DNA from: Microthyrium microscopicum
Lineage: Eukaryota; Ascomycota; Dothideomycetes; Microthyriales; Microthyriaceae
Direction: 5' to 3'
DNA: 64,000 nt
Assembly: GCA_010405405.1 (NCBI GenBank)
Contig: MU004236.1
Coordinates: 2,238,070-2,302,069, forward strand
This document shows, in pieces, positions 1-12,862 of this stretch. The stretch's first letter is position 1; every line of letters starts with the position of its first letter. The position numbers and the translations under genes are program-made. The notes under the pieces were generated by a model. The model was not told the origin of the DNA and made no database searches. It was given only the letters and a program-made list of their open reading frames with translations.

Positions 1-36
1 GTCGATGGCGGCATGGGTGCGGTTTTCTGGCGCCAT
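1..36 (-). CDS. Possible 5' end of a gene running off the left edge
   Basis: On the minus strand an ATG at 36-34 sits in a good context (CACCATGG) and stays open to the window edge, giving the residues MAPENRTHAAID. Only 12 codons are visible, so no function can be assigned. Bases 37 to about 340 would be its upstream region. That the gene is real is an inference from the start context and the ordinary base composition. Confidence 0.3.
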   Translation of the reverse strand, partial: MAPENRTHAAID

Positions 37-169
37 GGTGGCGAGATGATGAAGGTTGTCAGAAACTTGTGGGAACAACTTCGCTGAGATTGGTGGTGAG
101 AACCATAAACAGACTCGGCTTGCGGGTGGGATAGAAAAAGGTGAAGGTGATGTTGAGGTCAACAAACAT

Positions 170-217
170 TCCAACACACATGCACATGCATGTGCACATC
201 AAGATGCACATGCAGTG
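170..217. repeat. CA/TG-rich alternating purine-pyrimidine stretch
   Basis: An imperfect run of CACATG/CATGTG words (ACACATGCACATGCATGTGC and following) forms a short, nearly self-complementary tract. It lies between the presumed left-edge gene and the AT-rich island. It is probably a simple microsatellite; no coding role is visible. Confidence 0.5.
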
Positions 218-2069
218 AAATTGGAGTCATGGTGCCTCAGGCTCCTCATTCACCAGAATCTTGCTGCCTCAGCCTTATCATTCATATCCATTGTACCAGA
301 CCTGTTAGTGACGGCTAGTGATGCTGCTCTGGATTAGAGGGCACACCGTTAATCCGCCAAGACCTAATTATCCAATCAGAGGGCTAGAATCCTACTTATT
401 AAAAACATTAATATCTTAAAGAATTTATAACTTTGTAATTACTTAACTAAATATAATGTTTTTAATATTATTTTAAAGATTAAGACCTATATTAGAATTT
501 AATATTATTTACTACAACTCTTAAATATAATTTATAATACTAACTAATATCTACTAAGTTAATTCTTCCCTAATATAGACTTTAACTTTAATATTAAGTA
601 TATTTAGCTAATCTTTATTATTACTCTCTATTTTAATTAAATTTAATCTCTAGTACTTATAAAATAGCTTATTAAGAACGTCTTCTTTATTAGTAGTAAA
701 TATATACTAATAAACTAGTATAAATAAGTTACTATCTATATAATAAGTACTAAGTTATACTATTATTTAATTAAGCTTTTTACTATTTATATAGCTAAAA
801 ACTAATATATTTACGTAATCTATAATTAATTATATTTAATAAAGATTTTAGACCTAATTAATTACTAAAAATAATTTTTTAAAGGGTATAGAGTTAGCTA
901 TAGTATTAAATAGCCTAATAGTAATACTAAATAACTTTAGACTAGCTATTTAAAAATATTCTTAGAAATATAGTAATTATTAGTAATTCTATACTTTAGC
1001 TTAATTATTAAATATTATAAAAATACTCTATTTATTCCTAAAAACTCTAAATATAAAAGTAACTTCTTTAGCTTCTTTTTAAGCTTTATCTTAATTATCT
1101 TTTAGTATAAAATTATAAGCTTTAAAACGTCTTTTAAAAGCTTAAAGATAAACTAAATAGATACTTATATCTAAAAGTTTTAAAAGATTTATAATAGAGA
1201 AATCTAATATATTAGCTAATTAGTTATTATTAATAATTTACTCTTATAATTATTTCTCTAGAAATTAAAGTAGTTCTTATTAAATACTATAAATTTTAAT
1301 AATTTTAGAATATTTTATAGTAAGTATTAACTAATTAGCTTTAATAGCTTTTTATTCTTAAATTACTTTATCTAAATAGTATTTTAAGCTCTCTAAGCTC
1401 TTTTATATAATATAAAGAGGCTTATAGATTTATTAAAAGAACCTTATATTATACTAAAACTATAAGCTCTTTATAAGCTTAAAAATTAGTTTATTTTTAG
1501 CCTACGCTACTATAATATTACCTAATATGTTTATATAATAAGTAAAAGCTTTAAATATAACTTTACTACGTAAAAGTAATTAAATAATACTAAATTAGGA
1601 CCCTTAATAAGTAATTACTAATAATCTAATACTATTAATTTTACCTATAAGCTTCTAATATTAAAACTTATAAAGTTATTTAAAATATAGCTTCCTTATC
1701 CTAAACTAGACTATAAGCTTAGTAATCTTTACTAAAATAGCTTCTAAAGTAAGAATTCTTTTTAAAATATCTTTTATAAGAAGCTAAAGACTATAAGAAT
1801 TATAAAGTATAAAAGAATACTTCTTAAAAGCTTCTTAAAAGTATTTTAAAAGTATATTTATAATAGTACGTATAATATTATATATATTAAAGCTAATTAA
1901 ATTAATATATATAAGATTTTCTTTAATTTACTTCTCTAAGGTATATAATAGATATATTATTAATACTATAACTATAGCGTATTCTTTACCTAAATTAATA
2001 ACTTTAAGATAGAAAGAACTAAGTACTAATACTATAATATAAAAATTAACTATCTATTAACCTACTTAA

Positions 2070-2429
2070 TGTTAGGAATTAAACCTAATAAACTCTTTAA
2101 GATAAGTATTATGGCCTAAGTACCTTAGCCTAATAGCTATTAGAAGCTAGTAGAGCTACTTCTTTAGCTTTAGTATATTCTATAGTTAAGAGAACTAATA
2201 GGTTCTTAACTATTATAATTAGTAGCTAAGTATATCTTTAAGATACCTTAGCTTATAGATAAACTACTCTAGCTTAGAGAGAAACCTTAGAGGTTCCTAG
2301 GTAATAAGATAGAGGCTAAGGAATTCTCTTATAGTTTCTTAGTAATTACTCCTATCCTTATTTCTATATACTTAATTTATTAAGTATCTTATAACCTTCT
2401 TACCTACTTTATAATTCTAATCTCTAATA
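2070..2429 (+). repeat. 5' LTR (360 bp)
   Basis: It is a direct repeat of 10,446-10,805 with the same length. The differences seen by eye are mostly transitions of the C/T and G/A kind, as expected from RIP after insertion. It starts with TGTTAGG and is preceded by CTTAA. The expected terminal CA has become TA. No primer-binding site can be recognised downstream because the bases are too altered. Confidence 0.9.
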
Positions 2430-2639
2430 TTATAATTACTTCTTACTAATAGAGTACTTATAAAGCTTTTTTTTTAAAATACTATAATTAGTTATAAGTA
2501 ATAAACTAATAAAACCTAAGAGTAAAACCCTTAGAGTAAAACTAGCTAAACTAAATCTAGTTATACTAGATATAGCTATACTAACCTTAGTAAGACTAAG
2601 TAGCTCTATAGATAATCCTACTAATATAGAATAAGCTTA

Positions 2640-5600
2640 TCTAGAACTAGTAGTAAATACGAAAAAGATACTAGAATAACTATAAGCTAAAATATAGTAA
2701 ATATATAATATACTTAAGATTAAATAACTTAAAGTAATAAAAGTAGCCTATAAATATAGAGAACTTTACTTAGTTAAATAAATTAATAAATAGAATTAAT
2801 ATAATACTAGCCTAGCTATTTTAGCCTATATTAAATATAATAACTCTAAATTAGCTTATAATAATAATAAACTATAAATATATAAAGCTAAAAGTCTATA
2901 AAAGTATAAGGATTAAGTCTTTAATATAACTAATATACTTATTATAAAGAAATATAAGAAGGACTTATACCTAGTAGTTCTTTAAGCTTATAATTACCTT
3001 AATAAGAAGGTTATATAACTAACCTAGGATAATTATATTAATTTCTAGACCTAGCTAGCTAAACTAGACTAATATAAACCTATATAAGCCTTTATAGAAT
3101 AATAGGCCCTTAAATTCCTTAGTCTACCTATTAAGAGGCGTTATAAGGCTTTTTAAAGCCTCTTAACTACTATAATAAGGAAAAAAACCTCTTAAGAATA
3201 CTTTAATAAGCTTATACTTCTTTTTTATAAGTATAAGATTAATAATATATTAATTTACTTATTATTTTTTAGTAATAAACTATCTACTTACTTTAGAAAT
3301 AATATAATCTTTAACCTAGACTATATAGTTAAAATAGCTAAAAAAGCCTTATCTTAATATATTTTAAAGTACTTAAAACCTATTAGTAACTAGAAGATAC
3401 TAACTACTTCTAAGAAAAATACTAAAAATAGTAAATCCTCTAAATAGCGTTTAACGTTTATAAATCTAGAGAATAAGACTTAATAAGGTTCCTAAAGAGA
3501 TAAGTTAAAGAAGTTTAGACTAAGCCTTTCTAATAAGGCTTTAAAGCTAAATAAACTAAAGAGTAACGTAATACCTAAAATTAAATAGCTATTCCTTAAT
3601 AACCTTAGTAAAAGCAAGTGCTAGAACTATACTAAGATAAGCTATATAGTTTATAACTACCCTAACCTAAAGCTAAAGAGAATTAAGAAAAAAGACTAAG
3701 CTATAAGATAGCTAACTAAGATCTTATAGCTTTTATTATAAATAATTTAGTCCTTAACTTCCTTAGTAACTTTTATAAGGTTATTATTACTTAAGTCCTA
3801 AAAGTAGTAAAGAATAAAAGAATTCTAAATAAGGAGGTATACTAATTAAAGAAATTATACTAAATTATTCTATAAGGAACTACTTAGAATTAAGTAGGCT
3901 AAAATTATACGCTATAGAGTATAATAATAAATAATAGAGCTTATTTTAATATTATAAACTACGCCTTAGCTAAGAAGCTTTAATTAAAGATATATTATCT
4001 TTTAGAAAAGTTAGCTAAGTACCTAAATAGTATACTTATAGCTATCTATAAAGTAGTAACTATTAAAGTTATAATAGTTAACTTTAATAAAATCCTAAAG
4101 ACTAATAAGGTATTATTTTATATTATAGACTTATTATACTATATAATTATTATAAAAATACCTTAGCTTAAAAACTAAAACCTTTTATTAAACTTTAAAG
4201 CTAAGACTTTATTCTTTATTTATCTAGAAGATAACTATTATAATAAAATTAGCTCTATCTCTTTAGAGAAGTTACTCTAATTAAGTTAAGATAAATTTAC
4301 TTAGTTCTTTAAGTATTTAGTAGATTTATTAGACTATACTAGCTTATAAGACTTACTATATTACTATAAGGAGCTTATAGAGGCCTTTAGTAAGGATAAA
4401 GCATAAGATTTAGTAGAATATAGTTTATAAAACCTAGCTATTAACTTTAAGCTAGATATAAGTATATCCTATTAGCTTATTTATAGCCTATTAAAAGTAG
4501 AACTAGTTATTCTATATAAATACTTTAAGAAAGATTTTAAGAGAAGATTTATTTATAAATTTTAGTCTCTTACTAGAGCCCTAATTATCTTTATAAAAAA
4601 AAAAGATAGTACTTTATATTTATATATAGACTATAGAAACTTAAATAATATTATAGTTAAGGACTATTATACTCTACTACTAATTAAAGAGTTATTAGAC
4701 TAACTATTAAGAGCTAAGCTCTTTATAAGCCTAGACTTTTATAAAGTATACTATTATATTTATATTTATACTAGTAATAAGTAGAAAATAGCGTTCTAAA
4801 CTAAATATAAGTTCTTTAAGTACTAAATAATACCTTTTAAGCTTATTAACGCTCTTACTACTTTTTAAGTATATATTAACTAAGCCCTATATAGCTTTAT
4901 TAATATAACTTATATTATCTATCTTAATAATATCCTTATCTTCTTTAAGAATAAAGAAGATTATATTAAATATATAAAGAAGATACTTAAATAACTTATT
5001 AAGTTTAAGTTATACGCTAAGCTATTAAAATATAGTTTCTATATAGACTAAATTAAGTACTTTAAATATATTATAACCTTAAATAATACTATAGTAGAAC
5101 TAGAATAAATTATAATAATTATAAATTAGCTAATACTATATAATATATATTAAGTAAGAGAGTTTATTAGCTTTATAAACTACTATTAATATTTTATTAC
5201 TAATTTTTTTTATATTACTTCCTTATTAAACTCTTTAACTAAGAAGCTTTTAAGGTAAGCTCTAAAAGGTTAATAACTACGTAATAAGGAATTAGTTCCT
5301 ATTAACTTTTCTCTTAAAGCTATTTAATTCTTTAATAACCTAAAGGCTACCTTTATACGCGTATTAATTCTTACTTACTATAATTCTATATTAGAGACCT
5401 ATCTAAAGATAGATACTTCTAAGTAAATAATTTATAGTATTTTAAGCTAGAAGTAAACTAAGTTAAGCTAAGAAAGCTAATAGTAACTTATAGCGTTCTA
5501 CTTAAGGAAGTTATTAGAACCTAAGAGTTACTATAAGACTTTATAGTAAAAGTTCCTAGTTATTATTAACTTTATAAGGGTCTTTTATAAGTACCTATAT

Positions 5601-7560
5601 AATATTTTAAAGTTCTTAGTCTTAATAAATTATATAAACTTTTATTTACTTAATACGTTCTAAAATATTTTTACTATATATATAAGATAAGTAAATTTCC
5701 TTACTAAGTTTAAGTTTAATATTAAGTACTATTTAGAGAAGATAAACTCTATAGATAGACTCTTATAAAGACTAGACTATATCTCTTTAAGTAATATAGA
5801 ATAGAAAAGAACTATAAATACCTTATTAAACTTTATTTAAGATAAACTATAACTATTTAAGGCTCTTAAGCTTAATAAAGACTTAATTAGGTTTATTAAC
5901 GCCTTAGTTATATTTATTAGTACCTTATTATAGTACTTAAGAAATAATTCTTAGGAAGTAGATATTATTACTACGTTAAATATACTTAATAGCTTTCTTA
6001 CTAAGCTAATAAAAGATAAATAGACCTATCTATAAATAGAGATTACTATAAAGGATAGTAAAGTCTAAGTTTTTTAATATTTCTATAATAATCTTTTAAA
6101 AGGAGGTTATAGAGGCTAATATAAAACATTAGAGAAAATTTAATACTATTATATTTAGGATAATATTAATAAGAATATTTAAGAGTACTATATAGTTTAT
6201 TTAGAGTATAAATAAAATATATCTATTAAATAAAGCTAAAATAAGCTCTTTTTATCTTTACTAGTACTAATAGCTTTCTAGGAAGATATTATAGTTAATT
6301 TTATTACTAACTTGCTCTTAAGTATTTTTTAAAAGTAGCTATATAACTCTATTATAGTAGTTATTTATAAACTAACTAAAATAGCTTATTATATACCTTA
6401 TTATAAAGATATAGACGTAAATAATCTTACTAAGCTTTTTTTATATAAAGTAGTATAACTTTATAACGTACTAAATATAATTATATTTAATAGAGGCTCT
6501 ATATTTATCTTTAAGTTCTAGAATATATTCCTTTACTACTTAGGGATCTAATAGAAGCTATTTACTATATTTTAACCCTAAATAGATAAGTAAATAGAGT
6601 ATTAAAACTAAGAGATTAAGTACTATTTATATATTTACTATAGCTAGGAGTAAGATAATTAGGCTAAAAAGCTTAATCCTATAGAGTTTATATATAATAA
6701 TAATATATATAGCTTAATTAGTATTACTCTATTTATAGTATATATAAGTAGATATCTATATATACTAAAAGTACTTAAAGAGTACTTAATAGGTACTATT
6801 TTTAATATAAAGAAACTAGTAGAATATATTCTATTCCTTTAGAGAGCCTTTTAGGCTTATTTAGAGAACGTTTAAACTCTATAAGCTAAATACTATAATA
6901 AAGGCTATAAGGACGTTACCTTAAAAGTAAATAACTAAGTTCTACTTAATATAAAGAATATTAGAATAGTTAAGTCTAAAAAGAAATTAGATATTAAGTA
7001 TATAAGCTTCTTTAAAGTAATAGAAATTATTAACTATAATATATATTATATTAACTTACTTAAAAGTACTCTAGTTTATAACGTCTTCTATATCTTTTTA
7101 TTATAATAATATATATCTAATATATACTTCTTATAGTAAATAGTCTTACTTTAGGAAACTTTAGACTTTAAGGAGACTAACTACTATAAGGTTAAAGGTA
7201 TAATTAGATATAAGGTTAATAAAGATAATACTTATTACTATAAAGTAAAGTAGAAAAATTACTTTACGTCTAAAGTAAGCTAAAAACTTACTAATAACTT
7301 TTTCTTAGTTATGCTAAAGTACTACTAAAAGAAATTAAAAAAAAAGAGTATTTCCTTAGCTAAATTAGCTTTAATAAAAGTAACTAAATATAAATTAGAA
7401 TAACTTAACTTAGATAAACTCTATTTAAAGCTTAAGAAGCTAAGGAAATATTTAAAGAAGTCTTTAGTGCTTATTAAACCTATACTAGCTAAGAAAGAGC
7501 TAAGTAGACTAAAATAATTATAATAAAACTTAAGATAAGCCTTTTTTTATAGAGAGGATA
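2640..7560 (+). pseudogene. Gag-Pol remnant of the LTR retrotransposon
   Basis: The gag end shows a mutated zinc knuckle at 3,616-3,663: the first Cys of the CX2CX4HX4C motif remains, while the other Cys and His positions read as Tyr. In the reverse transcriptase, FIKKKDSTLYLYIDYRNLN at about 4,590-4,645 matches the family's VKKKDGSLRLCVDYRxLN block. The catalytic YLDD box now reads YLNN at 4,920-4,931, so both active-site aspartates are lost. An RNase H block (LIAFYLRKL, near 5,480-5,510) and an integrase block (FNRGS in place of SDRGP, near 6,485) follow. Near 7,195-7,260 the residues YKVNKDNTYYYKVK followed by KNY fit a chromodomain. Interruptions are almost all TAA/TAG, as expected from C-to-T change on either strand. 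Confidence 0.85.
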
Positions 7561-7899
7561 AGTATAAAAGCATAGTTACTCTATAGTATATATAGATATA
7601 TAATAATAATTTACCTTACTTATAATTAAAATAAGCCTATTTAAATAAAACTAAATAGTACTTAGATAGTACTATTATAATACTTTAGAATAAATAAGTT
7701 CTTATAAATATATATATAAATATAGTTTAAATAGAAAAGACTTAGAGAAAATTTAGAACTAAATATAGAACTAATTTTAAACCTAAACCTAAAACTATTA
7801 GTATTACTTTAGCTTTACTTATTAACTCTTAAAGAGGTACTCTTTAAATATCTTAAAATAATAATTTTAGGTTTATAAGAATATATTCCTAGGTACTAT

Positions 7900-9790
7900 C
7901 TAGGTTTATAAGAGAGGACTTAGAAATTTAAGAAAGTATTTTATTAAAAGAAACTATTTTATACTATTTATATAAATTAATTTAAATAGAACTTAATAGC
8001 TACTAAGTACTAATAAATAGCTTATAATAAACCTAAAATATAATTAATTTTACTTATTAGATACTAAATATATTAACCTAATATTAGATATATCTACTAA
8101 ATACTATATCTATTCTTTAGACTCTTTAGACTCTTTAGACTCTAAATTATTATTCTTAGAATTAATCTAACCTATTATAACTAAATAATAATAAAGAACT
8201 ACTTACTTATTTATTCTAAGCTTATATTTATTAATCTAGCTTTAAAAGATTATAAACTAACTTATATTAAAAGCCTTTTTCTTTTTTTTAGTACTATTAG
8301 CCTATTAAGAAGTAAGTATCTTTATAATATTAGTAAGATTACTAATTTAATATAATAAAGTATCTATAACTTAGAATAGAGTTAGTTAGAATCTAAGTAA
8401 TATAATTAAAGTACTTATACTCTTCTAGCTACTATTTATAAGTAGTTTAAATCTATAATAATAAGTATAGAGGTTATTATAGTACTTAATATAAGTAATA
8501 CTAATAATAGCTTTAAGTAGAGCTACTTTAGAGTAATAGGTAGCCTTTTTAGTTATAAGGATCTTTTTATTATTTCTATAATATACTAGTATTATATAGA
8601 TACTATTATATTTATCCTTAGTAATACTAAAATATAGAGGAAAGGTATTATTTATAGTATTAATATAAATATACCTATTTATATTAGTTTAAGCCTAAGT
8701 ATAATAAGAAGGTTTACTTATGTCTAAATAGCTTCTATGACGTTTTTATTAGTAATATAAACTACCTTTTTAGTATAAAGGAGCTAACTTATATTATACT
8801 TACTTAGATTATTATTATAGGTTTACTAATAAAGTACGTAGACCTTTATTATATTATAATGCTTTTAAAGGAAGTCCTTAATAATATTCTTCTTATAAGG
8901 AATAACCTAAAAAATAATTAGTAATAATTAGATTTAAATTAAATTAATTAGGAATAACTTACTTTAAGATACTACTAATAAGACTTAGTAATCTTATAGG
9001 TTATATAGTAGTAACTATCTTAAATCTTAAAGGCTAATATATAGTCCTTAGAAGCTATATAGTACTAATTCTTTAGATTAGTATATAAAAAGATTTTAGT
9101 GTATACTTTAGTATATTACTAATATAGATTAAGTATAAGAAACTATTTAATAATTAACTTAGCCTTATTCTTATATAGAATAAACTTATCTATGTTAGAT
9201 AGTTCTATCTTATTATTATTAGAGTTATATAGAAGACGTTTACTACTTAACTAACTATAATTAATTAATATGTTATAAATAAAGAAAGTTTAGTATAATT
9301 TAAACTAAGCCTAAGCCTTATTAATATATATAATACTATTATTATATATTTACTTTATATTAGGCTAAGAAGATTTAGATTTATTATTATAGTTATACTT
9401 AAGAGCTTTTCTTTTCTTTTTAGCCTAAGTAGTATTCTTTTTAATTTCCTTAGATTTAGAAGGTTCTAAAGAGGAGTAGCCTAAACTTAATAGTTTAATA
9501 TAGTTATTATTAGTATTAATTTAAGTACTATTAATAAATTTAATCTTATTAGTTATCTTTTTAGTAATATTAGTATTAGTAGAATTAGCTAGTTTTATAA
9601 CGCTAGTAATTAAAGTCTTTAGTAAAGTAATAGTATCCTTAGAGACTTTAGAGGTATCCTTAGAGACCTTAGAAGTATTAGATAGAGATAAATTAAGTCT
9701 ATTTAGAGCCTTATTAGTTCTTGCTTTATCTTTTATAGTAGCTATTAGAGAGAATAGATATAAAAGAGTATAAAATATATTAAGTAGATT
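7900..9790 (-). pseudogene. RIP-degraded antisense reading frame inside the retrotransposon
   Basis: Read on the minus strand, about 9,780 down to 9,150 gives one frame with long protein-like runs, for example NRLNLSLSNTSKVSKDTSKV and KKRKALKYNYNNKSKSS. It is interrupted only by TAG/TAA codons that could derive from Gln or Trp. The plus strand here has no comparable frame. The lower limit near 7,900 is a guess. It could be an accessory antisense gene of the retrotransposon or part of a second element nested between integrase and 3' LTR. I do not recognise the protein; the Lys/Ser/Asn-rich start looks disordered. Confidence 0.5.
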
Positions 9791-10445
9791 TATAAGAAAG
9801 CTACTAGTAAAATATTAGAACTACTAGCTAAGACTTATTTTTATACTATAGCTCTATTTATAAAGGTTAGCTTTACTTAGTTAGCTAGAGTTTACTTAGA
9901 TATATACCTTAATTCTATAAAAGTAGGATAAAGAAGAATTAGAAGAAGTATATAATTATAAAATTAAATATACTTTATTTAATACTTTTCTACTTAATTA
10001 GGTTAATAAAAGGTAAATACTTACTTTATTAAGTACTTTCTATTAAGGAAAGCTTTAATATTAATCCTTATTATAAGTAAAGATTCTAAAGAGAAAAGTT
10101 ACCTTTAGTAGGTAATAATCTATAAATTAGGTAAGCTTAAGGTAATAGCCTAAGGAAACTTAAAAATGCTTAAGTCCTTAATAAACCTAGATAAACCTAA
10201 ATAGATACCTAATAGTAATATTTAGCTTTATAAATTATTATTTAAGGAATACCTCTTTAAGTAATATTTAAAACTAATAATAGGTTCGTTAAGATTTACT
10301 AAGATTATTATTTAGCTAGCTAGATAGTAGCTAAGTAGTTTATACTATTATAATATAATATACTTTAAAGTATATTAATACTATTAGAACGTAGTTAATC
10401 CTTTAGAGACTTATAAGAATGTTTAGGTCTTTATTAAAGAAATAA

Positions 10446-10805
10446 TATTAGGAATTAAATTTAATAAATTCTCTAAGATAAGCATTATAGCTTAAGTACC
10501 TTAGCTTAATAGCTATTAGAAGCTAGTAAAGCTATTTTTTTAGTTTTAGTATATTCTATAATTAAAAGAACTAATAAGTTCTTAACTATTATAATTAGTA
10601 GTTAAGTATATCTTTAAGGTACCTTAGCTTATAGATAAACTACTCTAGCTTAGAAAAGAACCTTAGAGGTTTCTAGGTAATAAGATAGAGACTAAGGAAT
10701 TCCTTTATAGTTCCTTAGTAATTACTCTTATTCTTATTTCTATATACTTAATCTATTAAGTATCTTATAACTTTCTTACTTACTCTATAACTCTAATCTC
10801 TAATA
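10446..10805 (+). repeat. 3' LTR (360 bp)
   Basis: This is the partner of the 5' LTR and has the same length. It starts TATTAGG (from TGTTAGG) and ends CTCTAATA. It is followed directly by CTTAA, the same five bases that precede the 5' LTR. A purine-rich AAAGAAATAA just upstream may be the remains of the polypurine tract. Confidence 0.9.
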
Positions 10806-11808
10806 CTTAATCTACGCTTTTATTTAATAAGAAGTTTAAGAAAGATTAGTATTTAAGTATAGCTTTTAGCTTTATAAAATCCTTATTATAGATATTCTTA
10901 ATAAAATCTAGTACTTAATACCTTAATAATAGTAAATAAGTAGAAATATCTACTAATTAAGTACTTTTAACTTTATATACGTAAATAATAAAATAGTATA
11001 TTTTATTATAAGAATTTAAAGGAAGTACTTCTTAAATAATCCTCTTTATATAGTATTTATTTTATTATATTTACTTTTAAGTATATAAAATAGCTATAGA
11101 AGCTTAAATCTTAATAAGTAAAGCCTATAAGGAAGCTATAAGATAACTCTCTTTATAAGTATATTTCTTAAAATAATTAAAATCTTAATTTAGCTAATAT
11201 TAATAATAATAATAAGAATATTAAGGTATTATAGTAATATTAATATTTAGGAGTAATATCTAGTATTATAAAAAATCTACTTATTTTTATAAAGTTTAAT
11301 TTAGCCTTTTATAGTGTAATATAGTAAAAAATAATAAAGAAATTAATTAAAGATTATAATATTCTTAGAGATAGATTAATAATATAAATATACTTTAAAT
11401 TACTAAAAGATTAATATTATTATATAGAGTATAATAAGATAAATATATAAATATTAAAAAATTTTTATTTTAGGACCTAAATACTATTAAAATTATTTAG
11501 TAATATTAAGACTAATCTTTATAAAGTTATTATAATATAATAGGAGAGAAGTTAATTAGAACTAATCCTATACTAACCTTAATAGAGTTCTAAAAATACT
11601 AAATCTATTATATATCTTCTTATTATACTAATTAAATATATTAATCTACGTAAATCTAGTACACCTATATTATAATAAGGTATACTATAGATTAGGGTAT
11701 ATAGATTAAGTACCTTAATCCGTATTACTAGTAACGGCCCTTAACTAATTTTAGTCTCCTCTTAGCTTTAGCTCTTTCTACTAAAGATTAGTAACTTAAA
11801 TAGAGATA

Positions 11809-12030
11809 CTGTAGCTAATTCTATATCTATAACATTAGCTAGCCTGTTTGGGCTAGCCTTAATTCCTAAATTTAGTAATTCTCCTTACTAACTTTAAGGG
11901 ACTCTCTACTCTAGAACTTAGAATATATTAGGTAGGGTTGCCTAAAATTAGTAATTAGAATTACTAAATTTAGATATTAAGGCTAGCCCAAATAGGCTAG
12001 CTAATGTTACAGATATAGGATTAGCTACAG
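11809..12030. mobile_element. Palindromic MITE-like element with about 75-bp inverted arms
   Basis: The left arm starts CTGTAGCTAATTCTATATCT at 11,809 and runs to about 11,885. The right arm, about 11,950-12,030, is its reverse complement with only a few C/T-type differences. A spacer of about 65 bp separates the arms. The arms are less AT-rich than their surroundings and contain GGCTAGCC and CTAGCTAATG words. No clear target duplication is visible. A non-autonomous DNA transposon with long terminal inverted repeats is the simplest reading; no coding capacity is seen. Confidence 0.7.
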
Positions 12031-12119
12031 AAGACAATAATACTTTTTTTCTAGAGTAGTTTAGTTCTATAATCTATATTTTAGCTTTTATACCTTAGCG
12101 GTATACCCTAGGTAGATAA

Positions 12120-12862
12120 ACTATAAATAAACCGTAGATATACTATTTATATAAATAAACCGTTTGAGCTAGATAGGCGTTTTTTGTTCCGTTAGTTTTG
12201 CTTAATAATTAATATTATTAAGCAGTTAAAACGTATTTAATGATTAGTAAGAGTAAACCGTTAGCCAAAATAAACTATTTGGCCAAAATAAACCATTAAT
12301 TAACCTGCTTAATTAGCAAAAATCCTTAAGCCAAAAAAAAAGTCAAGCTAGATTTAATTGATCCTGGACTTACTTTGATGAAATACTATTTATTTATCTA
12401 ATTGTAGTTTGTGCTTCTTACGGGAATTAAACAGGTAGCAGGCTACGAAACGGAAAGGCATTTAAAAGAGGCGTTACTAGGCTTAAAGTAGCTAGACTAT
12501 TACGCTAATGTGCATGAAATCTAGGCAAATCTACAAGGATATATTGAGAAACTAAAAATAAAGTGCACATCATTGGATCATATAGTGCTTAGCTCTTAGC
12601 AAGAGTTTCTACTAATAAAACTTCCTGCCAAAATAAACCTTTCCTCAACCACTACTAAACCGTTTATCATTACCAACCTTTATAATATAATAAACCTTTA
12701 GCTATTTAGAATGGTTTAAACACGTTTAACAGTTTACATTATCTAACGGTTCATAAGATACAATAGTTAGCTAATTCTAGCTGTCTTTTACTAATAAACT
12801 GGCTACCAGCCATTTATTTTGGCTCAACCGCCCATTAACGGTTAACGTTCATATGGTGTGCC
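12120..12862. repeat. Zone of dispersed short motifs at the island's right edge
   Basis: This zone repeats the words AACCGTT/AACGGTT and (C)CAAAATAAACC many times in both orientations, for example near 12,130, 12,160, 12,257, 12,280, 12,635, 12,660, 12,750 and 12,838. Clusters of short subterminal motifs are typical of transposase binding sites near DNA-transposon ends. The zone ends at GGTGTGCC (12,855-12,862), the inverse of GGCACACC at 340-347. No open frame of note is present. That it is a transposon end is an inference. Confidence 0.45.

Larger units (their letters stand above)
2070..10805 (+). mobile_element. Full-length RIP-inactivated Ty3/Gypsy (chromovirus-like) LTR retrotransposon
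   Basis: Two direct repeats of 360 bp (2,070-2,429 and 10,446-10,805) bound the element. Each begins T(G/A)TTAGGAATTAA and ends CTCTAATCTCTAATA. The 5-bp word CTTAA occurs immediately before the first repeat (2,065-2,069) and immediately after the second (10,806-10,810), so it looks like the target-site duplication. Between the LTRs, on the plus strand, remnants appear in the Gypsy order: a CCHC knuckle near 3,616, reverse transcriptase at about 4,540-5,090, RNase H at about 5,360-5,770, integrase at about 6,300-6,700 and a chromodomain at about 7,195-7,320. All frames are broken by TAA/TAG, so the copy cannot encode protein. The 2.9 kb between chromodomain and 3' LTR is longer than usual and holds an antisense reading frame. 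Confidence 0.9.
340..12862. other. AT-rich, RIP-mutated island (nested mobile elements)
   Basis: Base composition changes sharply just after 340 and returns to normal near 12,860. Inside, CpA and CpG dinucleotides are scarce, TpA is very common, and every reading frame is riddled with TAA/TAG. This is the pattern left by repeat-induced point mutation (C to T, chiefly at CpA), which acts on repeated DNA in Pezizomycotina. The island contains an LTR retrotransposon (2,070-10,805), a palindromic element (11,809-12,030) and a less AT-rich end zone (about 12,120-12,860). The stretches 360-2,069 and 10,806-11,800 hold no structure I can name. The outer edges carry the 8-bp inverted words GGCACACC (340-347) and GGTGTGCC (12,855-12,862). 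Confidence 0.85.

Noticed and set aside
56-337. 93-codon plus-strand frame at the left edge
   Set aside because: It is His/Ala-rich from the CACATG microsatellite, has no domain, and the opposite strand offers a better gene start.
2640-7560. Functional retroelement genes
   Set aside because: Every domain is broken by multiple stops and the catalytic aspartates are lost.
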